A stretch of DNA of 64,000 nt, taken from Cliona cf. orientalis (lineage: Eukaryota; Porifera; Demospongiae; Clionaida; Clionaidae). Positions within the stretch are counted from its first letter, which is position 1, and each line of letters opens with the position of its first letter. The stretch spans positions 7,128,006 through 7,192,005 of the forward strand of contig OZ005693.1 in assembly GCA_963930775.1 (NCBI GenBank). The letters run 5' to 3'. Positions 32,901-45,500 of the stretch are shown piece after piece. The position numbers and the translations under genes are program-made. The notes under the pieces were generated by a model. That model made no database searches. It was given only the letters and a program-made list of their open reading frames with translations, and was not told the origin of the DNA.

Positions 32901-35900
32901 GAATTCTACAGTAATGTTACGTGCAGTTAAAAATCTGTACCAACACATACTTACTGAGTACTAGCAAGAGTACTCCAAGTGCTCACCTCACTTTCTCTGA
33001 GTAGTTTGAGTTCATGCTCTGCGTCGGTGAGGGGTGGAGCTGCTTGCTGGCTCTCCAAGTGCTTCTTGTAACCGTCCAACGTCAGTTCCTCCTGAGACAA
33101 CAAAAGCCAAAAATCACCATAGGTGCTTACCAACAATGCCATCACTGATAATATATTAATTATTATTACAACTATGCTTTTATGTTTGTGGTCACTAAGT
33201 TAGACTTGGCAATAGCATGATACAGTAAGTCTCATCATACAAACATGCACATGTAAGCAAACACCATGCAGAACAAGCTCAAACCTAGTCTCACGTGCCA
33301 GACGGAGAGTCTAGCACGTGAGACACTCAGCTCAATAGCCAGCAACACACTCTCAGTTCATAAACCAGAACGTCCTTCCTCCCTAACCTTGTGTGTAGCT
33401 GCTACATCATCAACGATGACCCCCGAAGAGAATGCCTTCCTGATAGTGGCCTTGGTCGCTGCATACAGCATCTTTTCCTTCACCTGAGATTGACAACAGT
33501 GATATTATTCATTATACCATCAGATTCTGTAGTTCACATCGACATGCATGTGTGGGTGCATGTGCAGAGAACATGCTTCAATCAGAATTGTGTATAAACT
33601 TGAGCCACAATGATTATGTACTATCGACCCCTGAAATGTTGTAAATGGGCGCTTACCCGGGAGTGGGCACTTGCCCAGGACACTACGGTATATTATAATT
33701 ATGAGAGAGCACTGCACCAGTGCACTACAAATGCAAGGACATACTGTACATGCACATTTTCACTTCTCTAATGCAAATGTATGTAGACATATGGTTTACC
33801 CTAGTAGTCCTTGGTTATCAATGCAGAGCAATTCCCCGATTAGAAAAGCAAGGTACAATCCTATTGAATTTTAGAATCTATAGATTTTGTAAATCAACTT
33901 CTTATATCACCTTGAAATCCTCTGGGGCACACGTACAACAATGAATGCGCAGTAAAGTAAAACAAAAGTATTGTTCAAAAGCTTGGGAGAGAAGCTGCCA
34001 GCTAGGCCACACTAACAATACGCTACTGCACATTGCAAGTGGTTTGAGTGAATAAACAGTTAAGTCTCCAGCTATGATCATATTAATGCTCTGCAGTTTT
34101 GTACATGCATGCGTGTAGTTTACTGAGAGGTGTGTGTGCGGGTACTGATGAGGGGTGGACTCTGGTGATGTATTGGAGCTGCATATAACACTTCACACTA
34201 TCTCCTATTGGTTGCCAAGCTCACATCGTACAGGCCTATAGCTTGAATCAGAAATGGATGTAGCATGGAATGAAATAGCAAGGTCATCTCAGATGCTTAC
34301 GTGTTTCCATGCTGTTACCACGGTTATTGTAACCTGCAGCCTAATTACTACCAACGGAGGAGTACCAGACGGGGAATTATATAACTTCGCTAATACAAAA
34401 GTGTCACACATTGTATATGTAATTATATGGATAGTAACAGTCAAGTAGCAATGCTGATAGCTCACCTGACTGTACATGTAGTTTCCCTTATGGCAACTGC
34501 TGGCATTATACACTTGGAAAAAGCCCAAGTGCAGGTAGATCAACACTTAAGCTACGATAAACATTTTTGTTTGTGTACTGAGCTACTCTTGCTCACAACA
34601 ATAATAATTCTCATCTAGGGCCACTGCACTCCTAAGGAGCAGCCCCTAGTCATCAAGCACTGTCTGCTTGAAATGCCTACCTAACCAGTTGAATGACATC
34701 CACTTCAAGTCTTCAAATATAGCCGGCTGGTAACTGGCTACATCAAGGTAATTACGGATTCTGGCAACAGCTAATTAATATATTCATGCGATGGTACAGC
34801 CAGGCTGACTATCAAACAATGGCTGTTTCCAAGACTATTTTCATCACACTGGCCTTGTAGAGACAATGCAGCGCCCAACAACTATTATGCGTTCCCAGGT
34901 CTACAGACAATACCTACATGGAACCTCTCGATCTACACATACATGTTCATGTAGCTACAAGTATCTTAAGCCAAAACACTCAATAGCATGAACATTACTG
35001 TCCCCTACCAGGTACTTGTCACTAGCCATGGACCTTTCTGTACACATGTACATCGTATATTCCGTAAAAAAGGACATCCCAGTGTGGAATCAGGGATACC
35101 TACATTATACGAGCACAAAGCAGAGAGCCATTTAGGTGCAGAGCTAGAGGTGGCAATTACTTTGCATAATACTAACCACAGCAAAGTCTGGTGTGTAGGA
35201 CATGAAGACCCAGAGGTAGTTTTGGTGAGCATTTCTCTCGTCTAATCGGAAGAAGATGTAGCAAGGCTTCTTGTCCTCTAGCACGGGTTGTACCATGGCA
35301 TCCAGGTCCTGCTCCCACGACCGACTCGGCTCACGATACTCACCGGCAACTAACTTTTCTGTGTGTATGTATATATTATATGCATGTATTAGTGAGTGAA
35401 AGAGAGTACAGCTACTTGCATGTACTTGACATTGTCACTGTGTGTGTGTTTATGCTTGTGGGTACAATGTACATAATATGAAAGGGCTACCACAACACGA
35501 GTGACTATATACACACAGACTGAGTGTTGGGCATTCACTACCTAAATGTGTTATTCAACACAAATTCAACAAGTACATGTATCTAACCATCTTCAATGTT
35601 GATTTTGAGAAGGCGCAGTGAACCTTTCAGAGCTCTTGCAATGAGCTCCTTCAACTTATCATTGGCTGCAGTGAGAAAGGTATAGTATACAGTTTATGAA
35701 GAAACAGCTAATAAAGGTGATGATACACTAATCACAAGAATGATTACATTCTCCCAAATACTCAACAATGCACAAACATATCCAGGCTGAAATATCAAGC
35801 ATTATGTCCCAGGTGAGCAACCATGTAGTGGGCAGTGGTTAGTGATAATCATTATCTGGACAATGGATTGAAACATGTATTCATACACTTACATACTACA

Positions 35901-37602
35901 TCTACTATACTCGTCATTCATCACTGACAAGAGTAGGAGTAGGAGTAGTATGCAATATGTGTAGTCTCAATACAGCATCACCGTGGGTTACTAATGGATG
36001 CAAGCAGGCATTGGGATGGTTCTCCCTAAGCTTGGGATTGACTGTGGAAGTTACTAAGCTTTCTACATAGCATACTCAAGATGCAAACTTGCACATCAAC
36101 CTATGGTAGGCAAGAGGCCAGGACGGACAGGTTTACATCATCACTTATTTGACATGGTTGGTTTATGTCCCATATCCTCTTATAGGATGTGTTAATCAAG
36201 CAGAGATAAGGTTACAGTGTACATGTGGTACCTTCCACAAGGAAACTTCAAGGGAGTGATTCCATCTGTCTCCAATACAAGACATACAGTAGTAATTACA
36301 CACAATAATGCAAATGTATTTCTGTGCCACTAAAGCAATGCAGCAGGCTACTGGATCTCAGGCTTGGGAGCAAGTTTCTCTCTACTAGGAACAGGAGATT
36401 TTCCCATGGTAAACAAGGAATGACTTGTATTACCACTAGATAGCTTCTATTTATGTACATGCATGTCTTGTGCCTCAAGATCCTTGTTACATATTGCGTC
36501 TGCTCTATGAACATCTTACTTGCATGCGTGTACACCTTTACACTTAAATACAACACGGAGCACACACGCAATCTATTCCAATGTGCACTGGTTGACCCCC
36601 AGCAGTGCAGTTTACCACTACGGAAATTTTTAATCGCAATAGTATATTATTATAATACTCTTGCTAATAGTAAGCCCAGTACAGAGGTACTTGTAAGGTG
36701 GCACTATCCGGGAGCTGAATAGTTATTTACACAAGGCCATTTTGTGTAATGTGGCAACAATCTACACATCTCCACAGGCCACAAAACAAGTCTTTAGAGA
36801 CCTTTGGGACTTTCCATATTAACACACACACCAAGATAAGGTTCAAGGAGTGAGTGTCATAGAGTCAGGCACAGGTACACAACAATGCAGATCAACTACC
36901 ACCTGTTGAGGCTGACAGGAAATACTGAGCATCTATAATATCATTATCTGTCAAGTAGTGTGCATGTGCAGAGCAGCCATTAACGAAATGCTTTTTGATC
37001 CTCCTCATACTTTGAACTAACGATGTAACCAAAAAAGGAAAGGCTGTGGCTTCCAATGCTAATCCACACAAAAGAATGTTACATCAACAGAATACTTTGT
37101 AGTGCAACTCAGAGGCCAACTCAATAGCGCATGTTGTGTTTATCTAAGGACTGAGAGCTTGGGAAAGATATGCTAACAATTAATCTAATAATAATTATTA
37201 TCAACTCCCCTAAATAATAGACTGTAGACTACCAAAGCCATTGCACACAGGTATTAAAATATCAACTACTGAATGTACACATACGATATGGGATACCCTG
37301 ACTCTGCCATACAGGACAGCTCCCTTCTCCTGCCTCACAGAAACTTATCCCTGCTACTCTGCCTTTTATTTTATAATATGTTATTTGTACTGATACCTCA
37401 AAACAAAAAAAGGTCAGATGCTCTGGAACCACAGCTATAAATAGCTGTCAGACAAGGCTAGAGCTGGTAGCAACACTGGCACTCCAGGTCCAGCACTAAA
37501 GCGTACATGTACACATAAATCTAGTTTGGTATTTATATAAACAACTGTAGTTATCACTGAACCATGACGGAACTCACGCTCTATCCCTGTTTGATGGGCC
37601 AT
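29978..37602 (-). CDS. TWF1: Twinfilin, 359 aa, nine coding exons
   Basis: Exons are 37602-37578, 35665-35588, 35358-35177, 33483-33388, 33091-32987, 31039-30914, 30752-30599, 30541-30420 and 30169-29978. They sum to 1080 nt with matching phases. The protein starts MAHQTGIE, like vertebrate MSHQTGIQ. It has two ADF-homology domains (about 4-140 and 175-315) and a short basic tail. Recognisable segments are KEKMLYAATKATIRKAF, YKKHLESQQAAPPLTDAE, PRYHFYRFEHTHEGDFQEAI and KERMLYSSCKEPL. Twinfilin binds actin monomers and barbed ends and controls filament turnover in the cytoplasm. The length is close to the family's usual ~350. Intron 5 contains an antisense beta-helix gene fragment and a MITE. 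The start is 140 bp from the divergent ICMT gene. Confidence 0.95.
30240..30388. mobile_element. MITE of the TACCGTAGTGTCC family (twinfilin intron)
   Basis: Same element and position as 19987-20134. It lies between the last two twinfilin exons. Confidence 0.75.
31184..31465 (+). pseudogene. 3' fragment of a beta-helix gene inside twinfilin intron 5
   Basis: Same decayed fragment as 20930-21222, antisense to twinfilin, with the additional ~10-bp loss. Its 3' flank continues at 31505-31725. The fragment and flank resemble the end of the gene at 48964. Confidence 0.85.
32168..32638. mobile_element. 471-bp MITE, TACYGTATAG ends
   Basis: The left end tactgtatagtgg and the right end ctggctatacggta are inverted, with internal aatttggcgg / ccgccaaatt repeats. 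It belongs with the elements at 51839 and 54839. It lies in twinfilin intron 5. Confidence 0.75.
33625..33692. mobile_element. MITE fragment, GTGTCC family
   Basis: This is the right half of the family seen at 19987 (cttgaaatg-like segment, gggcgcttacccgggagtgg, ending cactacggta). It is located in a twinfilin intron. Confidence 0.6.
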
Positions 37603-37741
37603 ACTCACTTCACCTCTTGATTCGTTCTCTACAACGATTGAGTGGATTCTCACTTGAACTTGTGGGGAGGGTCACTATGGTTGTCACGTGTTGAATGCAT
37701 GGCCACGCCTCCTCTACTCACCTCCGGCTCCTCCTACTACA
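37603..37741. promoter_or_regulatory. Bidirectional promoter between twinfilin and ICMT
   Basis: Two head-to-head genes have start codons only about 140 bp apart, so they must share promoter DNA. No TATA box stands out. Confidence 0.7.
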
Positions 37742-38644
37742 ATGGCGTTGAGTGACTTGGTCCCTGTTCGTGATAGAAATATAGCACTGGCCAGTTTCCT
37801 ATCGGGAATCGTCACCTCGTGGGTTATCAGTCGGCTTGACCTGCCAACATGGCTGCTCTGTGCTGCCCTGACTGTTGAGGTGATCAGCATCGTATTCATA
37901 CATGTGACTGAAAAGAAGATACCTTCTGTTCTTCAAGCGATGCTGTGTGGCCATGGGCTGGGAGTTGCATTCACACTAGGGCTGAGTATGACCATATCAG
38001 GACAGTGCTACTCCTACTTTGGCTACTATATCATGGCCCTCTCCTTCTTCCATTTCTCCGAGTACATCGTCACCTCCATCTTCAATTCACACACTCTGTC
38101 CATTGACTCATTCCTGCTGAACCACAGCCCTGAGTACTGTATCGCTGCCGTCGTCAGTTGGGTGGAGTTCTGGATTGAATACTACTTCTTCTCACAGTTT
38201 AAGTGCATTCACATAGTGTGCATTGTAGGGGCTGTGCTAGTGACGGGGGGAGAGTTGCTGCGGAAACTGGCCATGTTGACTGCAGGCTCCAACTTCACAC
38301 ACATTGTTCAGTATCGAAAGAAGGATGGTCACCAGTTGGTGACAGGGGGTGTGTATGCGCTGTTTCGTCACCCTTCCTACGTTGGGTGGTTCTACTGGAG
38401 CATTGGGACTCAGGTACTGCTCTCTAACCCAGTCTGTCTCATTGGCTATGCCATAGCCTCATGGAGGTTCTTTGAGGATAGAATCAACGATGAAGAAGTC
38501 TTTTTGGTATCCTTTTTTGGCGAAGACTATGTTTCATATAAGAAGAAGGTTGGTTCAGGGATCCCCTTCATTGAAGGTGTTCCTCTAGACAGCCCACATG
38601 TCTCCAAGATACTAGAAGCTAAGGCAAAGACGAATGACTACTGA
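37742..38644 (+). CDS. ICMT: Protein-S-isoprenylcysteine O-methyltransferase, 300 aa, intronless
   Basis: ICMT methylates the C-terminal prenylcysteine of CaaX proteins such as Ras and Rho in the ER membrane, using S-adenosylmethionine. Several hydrophobic helices precede the diagnostic C-terminal half: FTHIVQYRKKDGHQLVTGG, VYALFRHPSYVGWFYW and FFEDRINDEEVFLVSFFG. The RHPSY and E-E segments form the cofactor and substrate site in the family. The length matches the usual ~285. The ATG at 37742 (MALSDLV) is preferred; an upstream in-frame ATG at 37688 would add 18 residues. The gene is divergent from twinfilin. Confidence 0.93.
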   Translation: MALSDLVPVRDRNIALASFLSGIVTSWVISRLDLPTWLLCAALTVEVISIVFIHVTEKKIPSVLQAMLCGHGLGVAFTLGLSMTISGQCYSYFGYYIMALSFFHFSEYIVTSIFNSHTLSIDSFLLNHSPEYCIAAVVSWVEFWIEYYFFSQFKCIHIVCIVGAVLVTGGELLRKLAMLTAGSNFTHIVQYRKKDGHQLVTGGVYALFRHPSYVGWFYWSIGTQVLLSNPVCLIGYAIASWRFFEDRINDEEVFLVSFFGEDYVSYKKKVGSGIPFIEGVPLDSPHVSKILEAKAKTNDY

Positions 38645-40431
38645 GACATTAATTCACTCAAATACTTAGTTTTTTAATGAACACTTGACCATGCACTCAG
38701 TAGCTGCATAGTTGAAATTATATTAATTCACTCAAATACTTAGTTTTTTAATGATAAGATGACATCTTCATCAATCATGTGATACACCCAGCCCAATTAT
38801 TATTGTTACTGAATAGCAAATAGTCACTGCAAGCTACTCACACACAGTACATCATGCATGCATGCACAACATCCTAATAGTCACATCTGGACTTACAATT
38901 ATCAATGCATAATCCCATGAACCATTTCCAGCGTACAGCAGTAATAGTACTGGCTATAGACTGACGTACAGGAAGAGGGCGAAAAGTGGCATAATACAGG
39001 ATAGGTAAACTGACAATGGATTAAGCTCGATTAAGCTGTACAGTATATATTTTCATAATGATTGTAAGCCCTTATGTAGTGCTATCGTTACACCAGAGAC
39101 CCAATTAGTACTACATGTATGTATTTCATGGCTATTATGGAAAGCAAATAGAAAATCTTGTGCCAAACAATCGATTACACAAAAGAGAATTTCCAGACAG
39201 GTACATATACCTTTATTGTCATTATTTTTTATGGTTTCCTCTGATTGATCCGCATCTCTAAAATTCTACACTAGCTACGGTGTTTTTATGTGGCTCAAAA
39301 TTGGCTGTTTTCTGTTTTCCTGCCTAATTCTGCTGATTCAGCAATCCAGTCAACTGAAGTGTTTGGATATGAGCTAGCATTGCTATTGTCCAAGGGTGTA
39401 AGCACTTGCTACCATGAATTAGTAGTAAAGGAATATCAAATTCACAACTTTATTAATAATTTTGTGTAATGAACTCAAGATTTATATTGGTACCGTATGC
39501 AAATGTCAGCAATTTGCAAAGTGGCTTTGAGTTTCACTACATCAAAGAAAAATCATCCACCCATTTTCTTTCTAAATATGTATGGCCAAGAAGCTGACCA
39601 TCTCTCCACTGAAGAATCAAGATGATGATCAAGATGATGATGCGTGGAAATTAATATTCTCACTCTCATGACTGTGTATGTGCATGACCTTTATGGGTGC
39701 TATGTACAGGGGCGGATCCAGAGCCTCCAATAAGGGGGGCGCTAAAGTTAATATTTGCGCGCGAAAATTTTGGCCACGCCCCCCTTTTGTCGAAACCACG
39801 CCCACTTAATTGCCGCGAAGCGAGGCAACAACCAGAAAACGTGGAGAAATCAGTGGAACTCGAGTTTTTGTCTTTACAGACAGGTTTATCAGTCATATTT
39901 TATAGCTAAATGTATGTTAGATCGAGGTTTTTGACTAGAAGGGGGGTGCTAGAAGTAGCTATGTCTATAGAAGCCTGTATGTTGTCTTGGCTGGAGGGGG
40001 GGTGCTCAAAGCACCCCCCCTGTATCCGCCCCTGATGTATCTATTTGCCCATGAACATTTCACTGTGAATTGAATATTAGCTATAAGCTATCAAACATCA
40101 TTAAATTTTGAATATCAGTTCTCCCAACAGATAGCGACTGGATTGCTGAGTCAGCAGAATTAGACCAGCTGATTCAGACAGCAAAACGGTTAATTATCAG
40201 TTCTCAGGATTTCTTGAGAGTGTGAGTGCATTAGTCTATAAACATGCATGCATGTGTGAACACTAGAGACTGCATGTGCTTCATAGTGTGTTTCTCTGTA
40301 TAGAATTCTGATAAAATACGTACATGTATGCATGCACTGGGAATCCTCATTCTAGTTACCTATAACAATACAACAAGAAATAATTATTGTACATTGCAAT
40401 GCTGCTATCAATTATTAACCAGTCATGTTTG
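38645..40431. other. Intergenic with repeats
   Basis: No exon is supported. A 33-bp segment (attcactcaaatacttagtt...) is present twice, at about 38650 and 38721. A 28-bp sequence (ctaattctgctgattcagca...) at about 39325 recurs inverted at about 40140, flanking the MITE at 39707. Confidence 0.5.
39707..40034. mobile_element. 328-bp hAT-type MITE
   Basis: The ends caggggcggatcc and ggatac-type complement (tatccgcccctg) are inverted. CAGGGGCGGA ends are common in animal hAT MITEs. Flanks share only atgta. A related end (cagtggcggatgtagga) appears at 63981 at the window edge. Confidence 0.7.
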
Positions 40432-41400
40432 CTACTTCACAAATAGCTCAACTAGTTGAATGAGGGAGTCTTCATCCCTTATATTCTGATCAGCACATAT
40501 ATGTACTTCTATATCATTAGTTGTTGACTCAGAAAGCTCTTTGTAAAACCACGGTGGATTGTTGAAAGAGCAGCATGTATTCTGATCCTCACATCCATTT
40601 CCATTCCAAAGTGGATCCTCTGGGAAGAGAGAGAAACTCCAACTTTGGTTGGCACCCGTGTCGCAAAAGTAGTCACTTCCCACAAAACTTGGTACCTGCA
40701 TTGGACTGCGTGAACTTGTGCATGGACAGAGATACCTATTGTGGTTAGTGTTACTATCACTCTCGTAGAGGTCATTAGCTAAAGTCCAGATGTGCTTTCG
40801 TGGATTTGATCCATATGTAATACTTACTCCATCAACGTATGCACCCTCAATATTGGTACTTCCTGAGCTGAAGGCGCTGGGAGTTCCCACTTGATATCCA
40901 ATTATCTGTCCACAAACTTTTCTGTATGATACCCCTTGTATAGGAAAGTACAGTGATTGACATCCTCCAGTATTTAGAGTGCGTCCACATGCTCTGATAG
41001 GGTTGTTGTACTGTTTGAAGCCTGGAGGACAATGTTGATGAAGATTGGTCATATCGAAATCTGCCACTTTCATCCACCCTACATCTCCCTGACTACAGCA
41101 CTGAGTTGCAGCTGTGCAGTAGACCATCACTGGATTGAAAGTTGAGTTCTTAATCCATTGATAGGAGGGTAGCTGATTTGACTTTGACCTTGCTACATCT
41201 TCACATGACAAGGCAGGTGATGTGTTGGAGCTTGTCTCATGTGTCTGTGGACTATCTGGACACTCTGCTGGCTGTGGGTTGTTGCAGTTGCAGTTAAAAG
41301 TTGGCATGGAGATTGTTCCCTGGCATGCAGAAGAGTTGGATTCTTCCAGAGCACTTGTTGCTGCCATAAGTGATGCTAGAAGAATCAAGGTGTACTTCAT
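40432..41400 (-). CDS. Secreted Cys-rich protein, 322 aa, intronless
   Basis: The start is set at 41400 (MKYTLILLASLMAATSALEE), a clear signal peptide. The longer frame from 41568 adds 56 residues of unlikely leader. The mature part has about 20 Cys and several N-glycosylation sites. Blocks such as VGWMKVADFDM, HCPPGFKQY, RACGRTLNTGGCQS, YRKVCGQIIGYQVGTPSAF, AYVDGVSITYG and NDIEVHICAD recall an extracellular metazoan family, found in cnidarians and lancelets, that looks like a modified fibrinogen C-terminal domain. It is probably an extracellular recognition or matrix protein. The family assignment is from memory of the pattern and is not certain. Confidence 0.75.
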   Translation of the reverse strand: MKYTLILLASLMAATSALEESNSSACQGTISMPTFNCNCNNPQPAECPDSPQTHETSSNTSPALSCEDVARSKSNQLPSYQWIKNSTFNPVMVYCTAATQCCSQGDVGWMKVADFDMTNLHQHCPPGFKQYNNPIRACGRTLNTGGCQSLYFPIQGVSYRKVCGQIIGYQVGTPSAFSSGSTNIEGAYVDGVSITYGSNPRKHIWTLANDLYESDSNTNHNRYLCPCTSSRSPMQVPSFVGSDYFCDTGANQSWSFSLFPEDPLWNGNGCEDQNTCCSFNNPPWFYKELSESTTNDIEVHICADQNIRDEDSLIQLVELFVK

Positions 41401-41568
41401 CTTCTTACTAGCTTGTAGTGTTGCAGAATGATAGTGGTAAGATCCTTCTTCTAAGACTTGCTGTATAGAGTATAATATTATAGCCCTGATTTGCTGGATA
41501 CTGTGCTCTATGAAGCAATCTCTTTTATATCCCTTCTCTTTGTGGTCCTCTAGTCTGGTGATTTCCAT

Positions 41569-42501
41569 GAGAAAATACCCCCAAGTTTGCCACGATGAAA
41601 TTTACAGTTCAGTAGAGTAATTTTTGTATTATCATGACAGGAATGCTTTGATACTGTTATCCCAGTCGAGTGGTCCACTGAGAGATGGAAACCAGTTGCA
41701 TGCATCATCCCAAAGTTATCTCTCAACCTCATCACTGAAACTATTTCCTTAGAAATAGTATAGTTGTACTTTAATGTGTACAAGTTGTATATCAATTACA
41801 AGCACCCGAGTTTAAAATACCATTTGAAGTTGAAATACTATCTGACTTTGTATTAGCCTATGATAGTAAGCTGGTATGTTAAATTTGGGGTACTCTGAAA
41901 TAGGCATTAATTGTACTCACTATCACTCTTACAATTTTTTAAACCAAAATTTAATATGTACCAATTTCACAGTGCTATTTTATCCAAATTCAATGTATAT
42001 ATACAACCTTACTATTATACAAATATAGGATGGTAAACACATTTTATGTTGCCACACAGTGTGCATGTAATTGTTGCTGTTTCACTGTGTCTCATACACT
42101 TGTGGAGGTAAAGATCGGAGTCACTATCTGAGAGTTCTATACAAGTATGTTTGATGGGATAATGTGGTTAGTATGCATTAGCTATTAACAGTATATAAGC
42201 TCATAATATTATGCTCAGAGAAATCTAAACAGTATCATCACACTAGCTGGTACGTCAACTGTTAGTATAGTGCGCATTCACAGCAGCTGCTCAAACTCAC
42301 CACTGCAATAGTGACATTGTTACTCTGCTCGAATGTTGATAAGCTTGATATATAAACTGCTGCCTAGCAATAATCCTAACCACAGGCAACAATTTTAAGA
42401 GTTTGTACAGAAATTTTAAGTTTATTTTGAGCTTTTTACAAGTTTATATTGTGGGAAATAGATATCTGCTCCTGACCATTACAACTAGGATCTAATGTGT
42501 G
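41569..42501. other. Intergenic
   Basis: AT-rich, with no exon or recognisable element seen. Confidence 0.4.
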
Positions 42502-45500
42502 TTAGTGTTGGTTAGGAGGTTCCTTTGGAGATACAGTCATTGGTGAGTCAAATAGGAAGCATATTTCAGCCAGAGTGTCCACAGCAAAGCTGGAGTAATC
42601 AACCTGGACCTTGTTCCTATCATTGCGCAAAAGGATATTCACTGCAAGGATGAACAAGGCAATGACACCATAACAATATAATGGGCCTTGCATTATAATT
42701 TTGGACCATTAGGATCTCAAGTAAGGACACCATTTTAATCAGGACACTTCATGATTATTGGTCCAAGGGTATCACTCTCTATGCTGCTGGGAGTACTGAT
42801 TAGAAATTCGATGTCGTTCTTGGACTCCAGTTCCACCATAATGGTATAGGCATACTGTAGTGTCCCAGGTAAGTGTCAACATAACCGTGATTTTGGCCCG
42901 CATGGGTGCTTAACCAGGATCAAAATTCCACACATTTGTATAGAAGCTGCTACAGTGATTTAATTTTTTGGCCCATAACACTATTCTCAAATGCTCAAAA
43001 ATCCCTAATAATGCTCAAGAAGTGCACCAATACATTGCCCATTAAGCTCAAGTTGAACTGACTATTATGTTAATAAAAATCGATATGAGACATGAGGAGA
43101 CTTGGTTACACTATCGTTGAGTGTAGTCATTTCAGTTTTACATGTGCTTGGATTCGAAATAATGACCAGTCCATAATATGCAGTCCAGGTGTTGTGACAA
43201 AGGTCGATTATAACAGCTACTTGCAATTGTGTGCCCTAAATTCTCAAACTTATGCCAGTTGATGCCTATAATGCTAGCATATTATTCTCAAATGCTTACA
43301 CATACAATGTACCTATTATGCTCAAAAGTATGCCGGCATAATTTAACAGTGATCCCTTGAAAAGGGGTACATGGGGACACTATGGCAAGTGTATATAAGA
43401 GGAGGGAGAGAGAGTCTCCTACTTCCTATTGCTGTGTGCAAACACCCTTTGCCAAGTGCAGAGGTCAATGTGGTCAGCACTACATAAACGTTACCACAGA
43501 CCAGTACAGGTGCACAATAGGTAGTAGGATACTCTCTCTCCCTCCTCTTATATACTCTTGACTATGGTAATAACAATATTCTTATCAAGGAATTCGAAAA
43601 CATCTGACTCAGTGGTGGATGGGATTACCTGCGCGCGAGCGAGCCACTCCTGTTCCAAGCGATATCAAAGATTATCAACCTGTTTTCAGTCCAGATTCAT
43701 GCCAAGGTGAGCCCTAGCAAGTCTCTTAGGATAATGATAGATCAATTACAAGACTATCAGGCACAAAGGGGGTTTCATTTCAATGAAACCCCTCTAAATC
43801 CACCACTGCAACTCACTATAATTAATATGTATAAATGGCATGTTGATAGAAAAACTAAATTTAGAACGGTGCTTACCGGCAGTTCCAGCCCTGAGCCCAC
43901 TGATCATGTCTGTCTTGTCATCTCCTACCACCACCACCTGGCTTGGCTGCAGGCCCCACTGCCCACAGATATGGAGCACTGGGGCAGGGTGAGGTTTACA
44001 CGGCTCAAAGTCACGAGTTACCACCTAAGGTACATTATGAAATCATCATTAGGTCATTGGTCTATCCTCCAAAACTCTGGATAGCGGGAAACTTTGAGGG
44101 AGGAAACATTCGTGGTTCAGTGAGGAAGCTAGCATTGCACAAAGAAAAATTTCCCAGATTGAATTGTATATGTGTACATGTACAATGTCCTGTAGATAAG
44201 TGTAGCATACCGATTCTATGGAGAAAGATTTTGCGGGTGGCTCCCAAACTGCACAATTTGAAATAATTGCCTTTCAATAGGAAATTCATGCATCATTCTT
44301 GTATATCTAATCATTTAGCGGATATTTTCTCGATCCCTATGACAAGCTTAAGTATCATAGAGTCGGTAGACTCTATAAGTAGGGATGGCCCGGATATGCC
44401 ATATATGTAATACATTACAAAAAAGTAAATAACTCAGAGCAAATAAAATGCTAAGATTTTTAACTTTCATATTCATAATCTACATCAAAATACCTATCTA
44501 TCAAGACCCAAACCGTCCATGGAAACAATCGGGTATGCCTGAACCAGCTGTGTAAAGAAATCATAAAAAATGCAAAAATCTCAATCTTCTTGTCTTCTAC
44601 TTTTCTCGGGCTAACTCGATATTGCCAGGACTTCTCACCTTAGCTTGAGTATAAATCCACTCCATTTTGTAGCGCGCACGTCTGTGGCACACTAGTTTAG
44701 TTTTATCAAGACAGCGATTTAATCGTGGGCGTGTACAGCGCATTCTGCGAGTGGGTGTGACTGATTCGCCATTTTGTCATATAATACGCATGCTCAGAAT
44801 GTGTTGCCATGGTGATTGCCGTGCGGTCATGTGACTGTAGTCAGCGGCGCGCGCGACGTTACAGGCCGGCCAGTCCAGTAGTACAAGGCGCTACGTAGCT
44901 AGCTAGCTAGCTAGGCTAAGTGCGAGCGCTAGTGCGCTGGTGGCTAGGCTAGCGCGTACACTGCGCTGATTCGATCATGAATACAAAGGTTCAAGGAGCG
45001 GCCATTCCTTGGGTGGTCACTCAGCAGTCAGTCAGCTCAAGAAGAGTATCATCGCTACTAGGTCTGACAGCTTCTTTGTCAGCCTGCCTAGACACAGGGG
45101 CGTGGTTACTGATTTTCCGCGCACGCGCGAACTTTGGCACCTAGCTACTGAAGTACACTGGAGTTGAATGAGCAAACCATGTAAGATGGCATTCAGTGAT
45201 GAATTACCCTGAAAACAAAAAAAGGAATAGAAACAAGTATAAAAACAATTGAAAGAATTGATGGATGAAGTAGGGATGGCAGGGTCAAAAAGTATACAAA
45301 CAAGATTTGTAGCGATAACTGAATCCACTATACATCCCTACACTTGCTTTTTGAGTAGCTATATGCATGGGGAGCAAAAGTAACCGGTAATAATGAGATG
45401 AATCAAAACTGAGCCATCAGTGATAGGGGACAAAATTTCTCCCACATGTAAGTCTGGATAGCACGAACAAGTCAACACCAATAGGTACATGATAAGCAAG

